From Pseudomonas sp. IPO3778 (GTDB lineage: Bacteria; Pseudomonadota; Gammaproteobacteria; Pseudomonadales; Pseudomonadaceae), in assembly GCF_013386825.1 (NCBI RefSeq), contig NZ_JACARC010000048.1:1-64000 (forward strand): DNA of 64,000 bases. Reading direction: 5' to 3'. The notes beneath the pieces are model-generated. The model ran no database searches, was not told where the DNA came from, and saw nothing but the letters and a program-made list of their open reading frames with translations. This document shows, piece after piece, positions 52,120 to 61,579 of the stretch. Each line of letters opens with the position of its first letter. Within the stretch, counting starts at the first letter, position 1. The position numbers and the translations under genes are program-made.

Positions 52120-54492
52120 TCAGAAATTCTGCCCCATGGAGAACTGGAACACCTGCTTGGTCGCATTCTCCGGCGTACGAACCGGCAACGCCAGGTTGAT
52201 ACTCAACGGCCCCAACGGGCTGTACCACGTAGCCCCAACCCCCACAGAAGCGCCCAGCTGGCTCAGGTCAACCCCATTACAACCCTGGGTAGTACTGAGG
52301 GCACACTTGTCCGAATAAACGTTACCCACATCCCAGAACACAGACGTACGCACCGATTTATTATCTTTAAGGAACGGCATCGGAAACAGATATTCCGCCC
52401 CCCCGGTAATCAGGATGTTGCCCCCCAACGCCTCAGGACTGCGGTCGCTGTAGTACTGCTGGCCCGCACTGGCATACGCCCCGGTAGCCGGCGTACTGCG
52501 CGGCCCAAGCGTGCCGCTTTCAAACCCGCGCACCGAACCTTCACCCCCGGCCGTGTAGTTTTCATAAAACGGCAGGCCGTCCGTCGAGCCGTACCCGTTG
52601 GCATAACCGAGCTTGGTATGCAAACGCAGCGTCGTCGAATTGGTGATTGGCACAAATGTCTGCCCGGAATAATCGAGTTTGTAGAAACTCAAGTCACTGC
52701 CCGGAAGCGTCACCGTCAGGTTCAGGTTCTGCGAGTAACCACGGGTCGGCATAACGCCTTTGTTCAACGTCGACTCCGACCACCCAAGGTTGGCCTTGAA
52801 GTTGGTGAACTCACTGCCTTCGCGCTGCAGAAAATCGTAGATCTCATCAGAGCTGTAGATGCCAGGGTCGATACTGTCGTGTTGCACGGTCAGGCCGAAA
52901 CTCAACCGCGAGGTTTCATTGATCGGGTAGCCGAGTGTGGCCCCCAGGCCGTAACTGTTGATGGAGTAGTAGGAAACACCGCTGCCATCGTCGTAGTAGT
53001 TGTTGTAATCGGTGGCACTGTAGAACGCGTTATAGCCCAGGCTCACCCCGTCCGGCGTGAAGTAGGGGTTGGTAAAGCCAATGTTGTACTTGCTCTGGTA
53101 CTGCGAGCGGGTCAGGCCCAGGCTGGCGTAATCCCCGGTGCCCAGGAAGTTGTTCTGGGTGATCGAACCGCCGAGGATCAGCCCGGCGTCCTGGGCAAAA
53201 CCGACGCTGGCGGTAATCGAGCCGGACGCTTGTTCTTCGACCGCGTAGTTCACATCAAGCTGGTCGTCGACCCCCGCCACGGCCGGGGTTTCGACGTTGA
53301 CCTCCTTGAAGAAGCCCAGGCGCTCAAGGCGAACCTTGGACTGGTCGATCAGGTAGGTCGACGCCCAGCCACCTTCCATCTGGCGCATTTCCCGGCGCAG
53401 CACCTGGTCGTCGGTCTTGGTGTTGCCCCGGAAGTTGATGCGGTTCACATAGGCCCGTTTGCCCGGGTCGACCGCAAACACGATGTCCACGGTGTGGTCT
53501 TCATCATGGGGCGTGGGCACGCCGTTGACGTTGGCGAAGGTGTAGCCGTCGTTACCCAGGCGCCGGGTGATCAGGTCCGAGGTGGTGGTCATCAGCTTGC
53601 GCGAGAACACCTGGCCTTTCTGCACCAGCAGCAGGGCTTCAAGCTGGTCCTGGGGCACTTTCAAGTCGCCGCTGAGCTTCACGTCACGCACCGTGTATTT
53701 CTCGCCTTCGTTGATGTTGACGGTGATATAGACGTGCTTCTTGTCCGGGGTGATGGACACCTGGGTCGAGGTGATGTCCATGTTGATATAGCCACGGTCC
53801 AGGTAATAGGAGCGCAGGCGTTCCAGGTCCCCGGTGAGTTTTTCACGGGCGTACTTGTCATCGTTGGTGAAGAACGACAGCCAGTTGCTGGTCTTGAGGG
53901 TGAAGGTGCCGATCAGTTCCTTGTCGGTAAACACGTGGTTGCCCACCACGTTGATGTGCTGGATCGCGGCCACGGAGCCTTCGTCGATCTTGACCTTCAG
54001 GCCCACGCGGTTACGCGGCTGCGGCAGCACTTCGGTGTCGACCGTGGCCGAATAACGACCCTGGGCCACGTACTGGCGCTGCAGTTCGTTGCGCATGCCT
54101 TCCAGGGTGGCGCGCTGGAAGATTTCGCCCTCGGCCAGGCCCGACTGCTTCATGCCCTTGAGCAGGTCTTCGGTGGAGATGGCCTTGTTGCCTTCGAACT
54201 CGATACTGGACACCGATGGGCGCTCGACCACATTGATGATCAACACCGTGCCGTCGCGGCTCAATTGGATGTCCTGGAAAAAGCCGGTCTTGAACAACGC
54301 GCGGGTGGAATCCACCAGCCGTCGATCATCCGCTTCGTCCCCCACGTTCAGGGGCAAGGCACCAAACACGCTGCCCGCCGAGACCCGTTGCAGACCGTTG
54401 ATACGGATATCCGAGATTTTGAAGGCTTCAGCGTGTGCAAGTGTGACATTGAGCAGCAGCGCAACCGAGCAGAGCAGGCGCGAAAAATTCAT
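52120..54492 (-). CDS. BamA-type outer-membrane protein assembly factor, probable extra copy
   Basis: A 790-residue Omp85 protein with a signal peptide ending LAHA, five POTRA domains (residues ~22-420) and a 16-strand barrel ending in Phe. The L6 VRGF motif is present (EGSVRGFESGTLGPRS). BamA inserts beta-barrel proteins in the outer membrane. The usual chromosomal bamA sits between rseP and skp. This copy stands alone, divergent from a CpxRA-like two-component system, so it is likely a second paralogue, BamA2. The barrel half appears more divergent than the POTRA half. ATG at 54492 is preceded by an in-frame TTG. Confidence 0.9.
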   Translation of the reverse strand: MNFSRLLCSVALLLNVTLAHAEAFKISDIRINGLQRVSAGSVFGALPLNVGDEADDRRLVDSTRALFKTGFFQDIQLSRDGTVLIINVVERPSVSSIEFEGNKAISTEDLLKGMKQSGLAEGEIFQRATLEGMRNELQRQYVAQGRYSATVDTEVLPQPRNRVGLKVKIDEGSVAAIQHINVVGNHVFTDKELIGTFTLKTSNWLSFFTNDDKYAREKLTGDLERLRSYYLDRGYINMDITSTQVSITPDKKHVYITVNINEGEKYTVRDVKLSGDLKVPQDQLEALLLVQKGQVFSRKLMTTTSDLITRRLGNDGYTFANVNGVPTPHDEDHTVDIVFAVDPGKRAYVNRINFRGNTKTDDQVLRREMRQMEGGWASTYLIDQSKVRLERLGFFKEVNVETPAVAGVDDQLDVNYAVEEQASGSITASVGFAQDAGLILGGSITQNNFLGTGDYASLGLTRSQYQSKYNIGFTNPYFTPDGVSLGYNAFYSATDYNNYYDDGSGVSYYSINSYGLGATLGYPINETSRLSFGLTVQHDSIDPGIYSSDEIYDFLQREGSEFTNFKANLGWSESTLNKGVMPTRGYSQNLNLTVTLPGSDLSFYKLDYSGQTFVPITNSTTLRLHTKLGYANGYGSTDGLPFYENYTAGGEGSVRGFESGTLGPRSTPATGAYASAGQQYYSDRSPEALGGNILITGGAEYLFPMPFLKDNKSVRTSVFWDVGNVYSDKCALSTTQGCNGVDLSQLGASVGVGATWYSPLGPLSINLALPVRTPENATKQVFQFSMGQNF

Positions 54493-54630
54493 CAAGATCT
54501 TTTCCAGAACACATCGACAAGCAGCGCAAGCGCGCCGGGATGACTCGCCGCAGACGGGTCACCACAACGCGGCCAGACGGGTGGACGGCAAGCATAAGAG
54601 CGGTGCGGGTTTGGTGCGGTTAACCAAGTG

Positions 54631-54645
54631 TCAAGTTAGGTAAAG
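54631..54645 (+). promoter_or_regulatory. CpxR-box-like direct repeat
   Basis: GTCAA-GTTAG-GTAAA matches the CpxR consensus GTAAA-N5-GTAAA with one mismatch. GTTAA lies another 6 bp upstream. It is 60 bp before the response regulator start, in the 213 bp region shared with the divergent bamA paralogue. Consistent with autoregulation by the CpxR-like protein. Confidence 0.45.
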
Positions 54646-54705
54646 GTTGGCCCTGGGGCGATGAGGCTGGGCGATACTGTGGGGGTACCCTTTCACGAGC
54701 TCGCC

Positions 54706-55389
54706 ATGATCCGCGTATTGCTAGTCGACGATGACCAGGAACTGACTGAAATGCTGGGCCAATACCTGGAGCATGAAGGCTTTGAGGCGACCTGCGTGCA
54801 CACCGGCGAGGAGGGTGAGGTTGAGGCGCTGTCGGGGCGCTACAGCATTGTGGTGCTGGACGTGATGCTGCCCAGGCTCTCGGGCATCGAGGTGCTCCGG
54901 CGTATCCGGGCCAGCAGCCAGGTGCCGGTGGTGTTGCTCACGGCCCGGGGCGACAACATCGACCGGATCACCGGGCTGGAACTCGGCGCGGACGATTATG
55001 TGCCCAAGCCCAGTTCCCCGGGTGAGTTGGTGGCGCGGCTGCGCGCGATCATGCGCCGGGTGCAGCCCGTGGACCCTCCGGCCGCTGACGTGATCAGGAC
55101 CGGCTCCCTGGTGCTCTGGCCCGGCAAGCGCCAGGCCCTCTGGAAAGGCTGCGCACTGGGGCTGACCAGTACCGAATTCAGCCTGCTTGAAGTGCTGGCC
55201 CGGTGTGCCGGCCAGGTGGTGAGCAAAAAGGACCTGTCGCTCAATGCCCTGGGCTGCCCGTTGACCCGCTATGACCGGCGCATCGACGTGCATATCAGCA
55301 GCATTCGCCAGAAGTTGGGCCCGCGCCCGGATGCCAAGGCCTGGATCCAGAGCGTGCGCGGCCTCGGTTACCTGTTGATCGCCGAATGA
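54706..55389 (+). CDS. CpxR-like response regulator
   Basis: A 227-residue OmpR/PhoB-type response regulator. The acidic pocket is DDD at 8-10, the phosphorylation site Asp52 lies in VVLDVMLPRLSG, and Lys101 is conserved. The C-terminal winged helix ends with SVRGLGYLL. The start MIRVLLVDDD at 54706 is the homologous one. A longer frame to 54661 is unlikely. It overlaps the kinase gene by 4 bp and probably controls envelope genes, including the divergent BamA paralogue. Confidence 0.9.
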   Translation: MIRVLLVDDDQELTEMLGQYLEHEGFEATCVHTGEEGEVEALSGRYSIVVLDVMLPRLSGIEVLRRIRASSQVPVVLLTARGDNIDRITGLELGADDYVPKPSSPGELVARLRAIMRRVQPVDPPAADVIRTGSLVLWPGKRQALWKGCALGLTSTEFSLLEVLARCAGQVVSKKDLSLNALGCPLTRYDRRIDVHISSIRQKLGPRPDAKAWIQSVRGLGYLLIAE

Positions 55390-56666
55390 TGAAACCCAGC
55401 CGGCTGTTCTGGAAACTCTTCCTGGCCTTTTGGTTGGCCACCAGCCTGACGTTTCTGGTGGGGTTGAGCATTCTGGTGGCGGGCAGCCTGGGCCCCGGGG
55501 ACCATCATCTGGATGCGATCCTGGCCAGCGAAGAGCAGTTGCTGGAGCAGTATGGTGTTGCTTCGGGCCGCCAGCTCCTGGCTGTATGGCAGCCCGCCCA
55601 TGGCCAGGCGATTGGGGTGTATGACAGTGCCGGTCAATTGCTGGCCGGCACGCCGGTCCCGCAGCCGGCCTATGAACAGTCGCTCATCAGCAAGGACGGG
55701 GTCAGGCTGTCCCTCAGGTCTTCCCATCCTCCCCACGAACCCGGGCGCCTGGGCCACTGGATTCCGCTGATCATCGGCACGCTGATGAGCGCGCTGTTCA
55801 GTGGATACATGGCCTACTACCTGGCGTGGCCGCTGGCTTATCTGCGGCGGGCGATGGGCGACGTTGCGCTGGGCCGCTTCGAAACCCGGGTGCGGCCGAT
55901 GATGGGCAAGCGCCGTGATGAAATCGTCGACCTGGCCGAAGACTGTGACCGCATGGCCAACCAGCTCAAGCTGCTGGTGGAAGCCCAGCAGCAGCTGTTG
56001 CACGACATCTCCCATGAACTGCGCTCACCGTTGACGCGCCTGCAAGTGGCCATCGGGCTGTTGCAGCAAGACCCGGCACGCCAGGAAATGCTCGGGCGCA
56101 TCCAGCGTGAATCGGCGCGCATGGACACACTGATCGAGGCGCTGCTGACCCTGGCGCGTGTGCAGGGCCGTCCCGAAAGCATCGAGCGCGAGCCGGTGGA
56201 TATCGTCGAATTACTGGCCGTGATTGTCGAGGATGCCCAGTTCGAGGCCGGCATCAAAGGCTGCAGTGTCAGCTTGCAAGCGTGCCCGGACTTTGTCAGT
56301 CGGGCCAGCGGCGAGCTGCTGTATCGGTGTCTCGAAAATGTCATTCGAAATGCCGTGCGCTACACGCGGCCTGATACCACGGTGCGGGTTTCGGCGGAGG
56401 TCAGCCCCGACACGCGCTGGCTGCGGGTGTTGATCACCGATCAGGGGCCGGGTGTTGAAAACCTGCGGTTGCGGAGTATTTTCGAGCCTTTCGAACGTGG
56501 CCCGAATGACACCGATGCCGGCTTTGGACTGGGCCTGGCGATCGCCTTGAGGTCCGTGGAAATGCATGGCGGCACCATTGAGGCGCATAACGAGCCGTCC
56601 GGCGGGTTGAGCGTGGAAATCATCCTGCCTCGGGTGGGATCTTTACACGATATTACATTGGCTTGA
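55386..56666 (+). CDS. CpxA-like sensor histidine kinase
   Basis: A 426-residue kinase with two transmembrane helices (about 11-33 and 126-147) flanking a short periplasmic sensor, then a HAMP region, the His210 box DISHELRSPLTRLQ, and an ATPase domain with the N, G1 and G2 boxes (NVIRNAVRYT, DQGPGVE, GFGLGLAIA). The H-box is close to CpxA. The periplasmic domain is only ~90 residues. Start 55386 or 55389. Confidence 0.9.
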   Translation: MMKPSRLFWKLFLAFWLATSLTFLVGLSILVAGSLGPGDHHLDAILASEEQLLEQYGVASGRQLLAVWQPAHGQAIGVYDSAGQLLAGTPVPQPAYEQSLISKDGVRLSLRSSHPPHEPGRLGHWIPLIIGTLMSALFSGYMAYYLAWPLAYLRRAMGDVALGRFETRVRPMMGKRRDEIVDLAEDCDRMANQLKLLVEAQQQLLHDISHELRSPLTRLQVAIGLLQQDPARQEMLGRIQRESARMDTLIEALLTLARVQGRPESIEREPVDIVELLAVIVEDAQFEAGIKGCSVSLQACPDFVSRASGELLYRCLENVIRNAVRYTRPDTTVRVSAEVSPDTRWLRVLITDQGPGVENLRLRSIFEPFERGPNDTDAGFGLGLAIALRSVEMHGGTIEAHNEPSGGLSVEIILPRVGSLHDITLA

Positions 56667-56746
56667 CCGCCCTGTACGCCGCGCGCCTTTAGACTTTTCC
56701 CCTGCGTGAGCTGATGTTCAGTGACGCCATTGGCGTGGAGGTGGCG

Positions 56747-57196
56747 ATGTTTCAGGTGCACAAAAAAGGTTTCGTGGCCGGCAAGAAAATGGTCGACGGT
56801 CTGGTGCCTTACGATTTCTTCTGTGAAGACAGCCCTGCGATCAACCTGTTCGTGTTTACCGGCTCTGCGGCCCTCGGCCAAACCGTGGAAGAGCAGACAT
56901 TGTGGGGCTTTACCCGGCTGGAGCGGTTTGAAGCCATGACCGGCGCCCTGGTGGCGAACAAGAAGAACGACGGCTGGTTTCAAAGCGTCAACGTGCTCAC
57001 CGGGCCCAACCAGAACGGCACGCAAAGCGTGAAATTCCAGCGCGTGCTGAAAATCATCAAGCACGCCACTGCTGCGGGCCGCGCGACCAGCAAGTTTGAA
57101 TACGAGATTCATACGGATGAAGGCGACACCTACTTCACCCGCCGACCCGCTGCACCCGACAGTGCGCAAACCGTCATTTATGCAGCGGATCAATAG
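56747..57196 (+). CDS. Hypothetical protein
   Basis: A 149-residue soluble protein I do not recognise. It starts MFQVHKKGFVAGKKMVDGLV. It has no signal peptide, membrane segment or cysteine-rich motif and is of mixed alpha/beta composition. GGAGG at 56737 favours the start at 56747 over the ATG at 56714. It lies 80 bp after the kinase gene on the same strand and ends just before a strong terminator, so it may belong to the same transcript. Confidence 0.7.
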   Translation: MFQVHKKGFVAGKKMVDGLVPYDFFCEDSPAINLFVFTGSAALGQTVEEQTLWGFTRLERFEAMTGALVANKKNDGWFQSVNVLTGPNQNGTQSVKFQRVLKIIKHATAAGRATSKFEYEIHTDEGDTYFTRRPAAPDSAQTVIYAADQ

Positions 57197-57223
57197 CGCG
57201 GCTGCCGGAGTTCAAAAAGAGCG

Positions 57224-57269
57224 AAAAGGGGGACAGATTTATTTGTAAAATAAATCTGTCCCCCTTTTT
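57224..57269. terminator. Strong bidirectional terminator hairpin
   Basis: AAAAGGGGGACAGATTTATT pairs with the complementary arm over 21 bp with a GTA loop and T-runs on both strands. It separates the convergent hypothetical gene and the ATPase-regulator gene and would end both transcripts. The GGGGACAGATTTATTT stem sequence is widespread in Pseudomonas genomes. Confidence 0.85.
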
Positions 57270-57290
57270 ACCGTTACCTGCCGGCAGCCT

Positions 57291-60116
57291 CTACCGGTGC
57301 TGAAACCTCGGTAACGAAGCAATCCGCATCTTCGGCTCCTGCAACCTGGCCAAGTCACTGGCAATCTGCGCCCGCCAGAAATGCGCCCCGGCCAACTGCG
57401 CATCCACCCACGCCTGGCGCAGCAACACCTTGGCCTTGTCCACCGACCCATACTGCGCCTGGCGCAGAATCAGCTGCGCCTTGATCCGCAACATCTGCGG
57501 CACAAACCAGCGCTCATGCCGCCCCAGCGCCAATTGCAGGGTGTCTTCCAACACCTCCAACGCCAGTTTCTCCAGGCCCAACCGCGCCAGGCCCAGGGCG
57601 TATTCACAACGCAGCAGGCTATACAGCTGGCTGTCCCCTTGCCCGTGCAGGTGATGCAGGGCCTCACCCAACAGCGGCACACCTTCCTCGGGTGAGCCCT
57701 GGCGAATCAGCAAGATGCTCTCGAAACACAACCGAAACTGCCGCCAGATATGCAGGTCTTGCTGGGTCGTGCTGTCTTGCAGCAGGCCCAGGTAATAGCG
57801 CACCTTGGGCAGGTTGGACGCCAACAGCGCCAGGGGAATCGCCCCCAGGCACAGGGTGTACCAGAGGGTCGCCGGGTGATCGAGATGGACCGCTTCCTCG
57901 ACGCAACTGTCGACCAAACGCAACGCCGGGTCGACGTCGCCTTCCAGCAACTGCACCTGCGCCTTGAGGCAGCGGGCGGCGATGCGCTGGTCAAAATGCA
58001 CATCGATAATGTGCGAGCGCGGGGCCGACGGTGAGCCCAGCGCCTCGTCGATATTCTGCCGGGCACCGACCAGGTCGCCCATGTGGAACAACGCCAGGGC
58101 GCGCATGCGTTTACCCAGCAGTTGCTGGTTGCCGCTGTGGCTCAGGGCGATGTAGCGCTCGGCCAGTTCCAGCGCCTCGGCGTACTGGTTGCAGCCGCAG
58201 CGGTCGCTCCACAAGCCCCACAGCGCCCGCAGTTTGTGCTCGGCATCGCCCAGGTCGCGGGCGTCTTCGCGCACTTGGCGCCAGGCTTCGCGCATCGGGC
58301 CGCCGGTGCCGTAGGTGAGCATCAGCACGCTGGCCAGGGCGGTTTGCAACAGCATGCGCTGTTGTTGCGGCAGCGGGGTGGTGGCGGCGCTGGCCAGGCC
58401 TTTGTCGACCCAGGTGCGGCACTCGCTGACCAGCGACAGACGCAGCCATAACGGTACGCCGCCCAGGGTCAGGTCGATGCCGGTGGGCAGGTGGCCCGAG
58501 GCGGAAAAGGCCCACTCCAGCGCCGCGCGGACGGTGTTGATTTCCGGGCCGTAGAGGCCGATCCAGGTCTCGGGGGAAAGGCCGTCGAGGGTCTGCCCGG
58601 CTTCCTGCAACACGTCCAGGGCATACAGCGCATGGCGCTGGCGGGTGGCGTCGGCTTCGCCGTGTTCGTTGAGTTTCTCCAGGGCGTAGGCGCGGGTGGT
58701 TTCCAGCAGGCGGTAGCGCTTGAGCAACTGCGATTCACCGGCGATCAGCAGCGACTTGTCCATCAGGCTTTCGAGCAAGGGCAGGGCGTTGCGCACATCG
58801 AGGGTGCTGCTGGCGGTCATGGCCTTGACCGCGTCCAGGGTGAAGGAACCGGTGAACACTGCCAGTTGGCGCAACATGGCCTGTTCGTCGCCGGTGAGCA
58901 TCGAGTAGGTCCAGTCCAGGGTCGCGCTCAGTGAACGGTGCCGGGCCAGGGCGGTACGCCGGCCGGTCATTTGCAGGCGGAAGCTGCCGTCGAGCAAGCC
59001 CACCAGGTCCTGGATGCCGAAGGTGCGCACCCGGGCCGCCGCGATTTCGATGGCCAGGGCATTGCTGTCGAGCTTGCGGCAGATGGCGCTGGCAGCGGCG
59101 ACGTCGGCGTCCTTGAACACGAACCCGGGGTCGAGGGCCTTGACCCGTTCGATAAACAACGCGATGCCGGACCAGTTCATGGCCTGCTCGGCACTCAAAC
59201 TCACGTCTTCGTCCGGCACCAGCAGCGGTGCGAGGTCGTGCACCCGTTCGCCTTCGGCCCGCAGGGGTTCGCGGCTGGTGGTCAGCACGCAACACTGGGG
59301 CGCACTGCGCAGCAGCACTTCAACGGCGTCGGCGGTGGCTTGCAGCACGTGTTCGCAGTTGTCGAGCACCAGCAGCAGCGGGCTGTTGGCGAGCATCGAG
59401 GCCACGCTGTGCAGGGGCTCGTCACTCACGCTCTGGATGCCCAGGGCGCTGGCGAGCATCCCGGCCACCCATTGGCCGCTGGTGGCGGGGGCCAGGTCGA
59501 CAAAGCACATGCCCTGGTGGAAGCGGCCCTGCAGCAGTTGCGCCACGGCCAGGGCCACGGTGGTCTTGCCGATGCCGCCGGGGCCGGTGATGGTCACGAA
59601 ACGTTGGCTCAGCACCTGGTCGGCGAGACTCAGGATCAACGCTTCGCGGCCAATCACTGTGCCGGGTGACGGTTGCAGGTTGGCGACTTCCATCGGCAGG
59701 GCCGGCGCTAGAGCCTGGGGCGTTGCACCTTCACTCACCGTCTGCATCGTCACCGGCGCGACAAACCGGTAGCCCCGGCCAGGCACGGTGACGATGTAGC
59801 TGAAGTTGCCGTCATCCCCCAACGCCCGGCGCAGCGCAACGATCTGTGCGCGCAGGTTGCATTCCTCCACCACCACCTTGGGCCAGGCGAAGGAGATCAG
59901 TTCGGACTTTTCCAGCAACTCGCCAGCCCGGCTGGCGAGGGCGATCAGCAAGTACAAGGCACGGCTGCCGAGGGTGACCGGCTCGCCGTTGCGCAGCAAT
60001 ACATGCTGACGCGCCAACAAGAGAAAGGGGCCAAAACCGATCGCGTTCTCGGTGTGGTCCGGGGCCTGGGGGGCGAGGTCCATGTAGGACACTGCGGGGT
60101 ATTTGCTCGAACTCAT
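57291..60116 (-). CDS. Winged-helix transcriptional regulator with NB-ARC-like ATPase and TPR-like domain
   Basis: A 941-residue protein. The N-terminal OmpR-type winged helix (about 25-122, ending VPGRGYRFVAPV) is followed by a STAND/NB-ARC-like ATPase with Walker A GPGGIGKTT (~180) and Walker B LLLVLDNCEH. A long helical C-terminus of TPR-like repeats runs ~550-900. This is the COG3903 predicted-ATPase regulator architecture, similar to SARP/AfsR-like regulators. The ATG at 60116 has AAAGGA upstream. The target genes are unknown. No obvious partner is adjacent. Confidence 0.86.
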   Translation of the reverse strand: MSSSKYPAVSYMDLAPQAPDHTENAIGFGPFLLLARQHVLLRNGEPVTLGSRALYLLIALASRAGELLEKSELISFAWPKVVVEECNLRAQIVALRRALGDDGNFSYIVTVPGRGYRFVAPVTMQTVSEGATPQALAPALPMEVANLQPSPGTVIGREALILSLADQVLSQRFVTITGPGGIGKTTVALAVAQLLQGRFHQGMCFVDLAPATSGQWVAGMLASALGIQSVSDEPLHSVASMLANSPLLLVLDNCEHVLQATADAVEVLLRSAPQCCVLTTSREPLRAEGERVHDLAPLLVPDEDVSLSAEQAMNWSGIALFIERVKALDPGFVFKDADVAAASAICRKLDSNALAIEIAAARVRTFGIQDLVGLLDGSFRLQMTGRRTALARHRSLSATLDWTYSMLTGDEQAMLRQLAVFTGSFTLDAVKAMTASSTLDVRNALPLLESLMDKSLLIAGESQLLKRYRLLETTRAYALEKLNEHGEADATRQRHALYALDVLQEAGQTLDGLSPETWIGLYGPEINTVRAALEWAFSASGHLPTGIDLTLGGVPLWLRLSLVSECRTWVDKGLASAATTPLPQQQRMLLQTALASVLMLTYGTGGPMREAWRQVREDARDLGDAEHKLRALWGLWSDRCGCNQYAEALELAERYIALSHSGNQQLLGKRMRALALFHMGDLVGARQNIDEALGSPSAPRSHIIDVHFDQRIAARCLKAQVQLLEGDVDPALRLVDSCVEEAVHLDHPATLWYTLCLGAIPLALLASNLPKVRYYLGLLQDSTTQQDLHIWRQFRLCFESILLIRQGSPEEGVPLLGEALHHLHGQGDSQLYSLLRCEYALGLARLGLEKLALEVLEDTLQLALGRHERWFVPQMLRIKAQLILRQAQYGSVDKAKVLLRQAWVDAQLAGAHFWRAQIASDLARLQEPKMRIASLPRFQHR

Positions 60117-60503
60117 CAATTTGTCCTTTTTTTGTAGTCGGGCTTGTTATTGGCCATCAGGCCATTCGCCCTTTTTGGGTGCTTACGTGCGGCAGCAGGC
60201 TTGGAGAGTTGAAGTCGATCAAAAAGGTGAGAATTGCCGCCCTCCTTTGGGGCATGGACGTTGTTATAGGGCGCGGGGCCGTTGGGTTTCAGGTGATGAG
60301 ACTGTTTCGAATCTGAAACATTTTATTACTAGAAACACTGATAAAGCAGAATGTATGCCAGTTGGCATGTAACAAAGATGACAACAACCGCATGAAATTT
60401 ATGGGGATTTCTGCGGTCGTTGCGGGCGCTGGAAGGCGGATGTTCGGAAAGGCGAATATTTCTAATTGTGTCGTTCGGGATGCCGAATAAAACGACGGTG
60501 GTC

Positions 60504-60639
60504 TGTGGCGAGCGGGCTTGCCCCGCGTTGGGGCGCGAAGCGGCCCTGAAATCGGTTGTCGCGTTTTGTCTGTGAGAACTCGGTGTCTGTTTATTGGGGC
60601 TGCTTCGCAGCCCAGCGCGGGGCAAGCCCGCTCGCCACA
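60504..60639. repeat. REP-type hairpin pair (TGTGGCGAGCGGGCTTGCCCCGCG class)
   Basis: TGTGGCGAGCGGGCTTGCCC and GGGCAAGCCCGCTCGCCACA form an inverted pair over 136 bp, with an inner GCTGCTTCGCAGC hairpin. It occupies part of the 720 bp gap between the ATPase regulator and the bufferin operon. The rest of that gap shows no gene. Base composition rises in AT between 60300 and 60480. Confidence 0.85.
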
Positions 60640-60836
60640 ACAGCCCAGCTCACCACAATGTTGGCTGTGTATCAGACTGTGTATCTGCACCCCTCTGATA
60701 CACCGGCATGAATAGAAGGAGGGAACAGGACACAGACGGGATACACCCCTGGCTTTAAATCTGTCTACCAGATGGCGCAGGTGGTCACCCACCGCAACGC
60801 GCCCTGGCCACATTCAGTCAAGCCAGGAGATTCACC

Positions 60837-61109
60837 ATGAAGCGCCACTACGCGGCCCTTGCCGCCACCCTCGCACTGTCCCTCGGTGCCTTCGCCGCCA
60901 CTGCCCATGCCGATGAGGCCAAGCCCCAGGAAAAATGCTTCGGCGTGTCCCTCGCCGGTGCCAACGATTGTGCCGCCGGTGCCGGCACTTCCTGCGCCGG
61001 TACCGCCAAGGCGGATTACCAGGGCAACGCCTGGGTGCTGGTGGACAAAGGCACCTGCACCCAGATCAAAACCCCCAAAGGCTTCGGCAGCCTGACGGAA
61101 CAACCATGA
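60837..61109 (+). CDS. bufA1: Bufferin precursor BufA1 (DUF2282)
   Basis: A 90-residue secreted protein with a signal peptide (MKRHYAALAATLALSLGAFA, cleavage after TAHA) and four Cys at 34, 45, 53 and 74. The DUF2282 pattern KCFGVSLAGANDCAAG, SCAG, and DYQGNAWVLVDKGTC is complete. Bufferins are ribosomally made, post-translationally modified copper-binding proteins whose Cys are converted by BufB/BufC before export to the periplasm. AGGAG precedes the ATG. It overlaps the DoxX gene by 4 bp. Confidence 0.9.
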   Translation: MKRHYAALAATLALSLGAFAATAHADEAKPQEKCFGVSLAGANDCAAGAGTSCAGTAKADYQGNAWVLVDKGTCTQIKTPKGFGSLTEQP

Positions 61110-61534
61110 TTGCCCTGGCCCCTGCGGTGCTCAAGCGTGTGCTGCCTGAGGCGCTGCTGTTGCTGGTAGCTCGGGTGGGTATTGCTTCGGTGTTTTTCCT
61201 CTCGGGCCGCACCAAGGTGACCGGTTTTCTGCAGCTCAAGCCGTCGACCTACACCTTGTTCCGCTCGGAATACGCCTTGCCGCTGGTGCCGCCGGAATGG
61301 GCCGCGCACCTGGCGACTTACGCCGAGCATCTGTTCCCGCTGCTGCTGGTGCTCGGCCTGTTGACCCGCCCGGCCGCCGCCGCGTTGTTGGGCATGACCC
61401 TGGTGATCGAGGTGTTCGTGTACCCCGACGCCTGGCCGACCCACCTGACCTGGGCGGGCCTGCTGCTGCCGCTGCTGGCGTATGGCGGTGGGGCCTGGTC
61501 GCTGGACCGCGTGTTGTCTGGCCAATGCCGTTAA
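61106..61534 (+). CDS. DoxX-family membrane protein
   Basis: A 142-residue membrane protein with four predicted helices (ALLLLVARVGIASVFFLSG first). It belongs to the DoxX/SURF4-like family, common in bufferin operons, with a proposed redox or quinone-linked role that has not been settled. The ATG at 61106 overlaps the bufA1 stop. Confidence 0.85.
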   Translation: MIALAPAVLKRVLPEALLLLVARVGIASVFFLSGRTKVTGFLQLKPSTYTLFRSEYALPLVPPEWAAHLATYAEHLFPLLLVLGLLTRPAAAALLGMTLVIEVFVYPDAWPTHLTWAGLLLPLLAYGGGAWSLDRVLSGQCR

Positions 61535-61579
61535 CCCTTTCACAACCATGATCAGGCCCCAAGGCCTGTGGAGAGTCGC

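Noticed and set aside
52105..54543. 812-codon frame opposite the BamA paralogue
   Set aside because: Antisense artefact. The minus strand gives complete POTRA and barrel domains.
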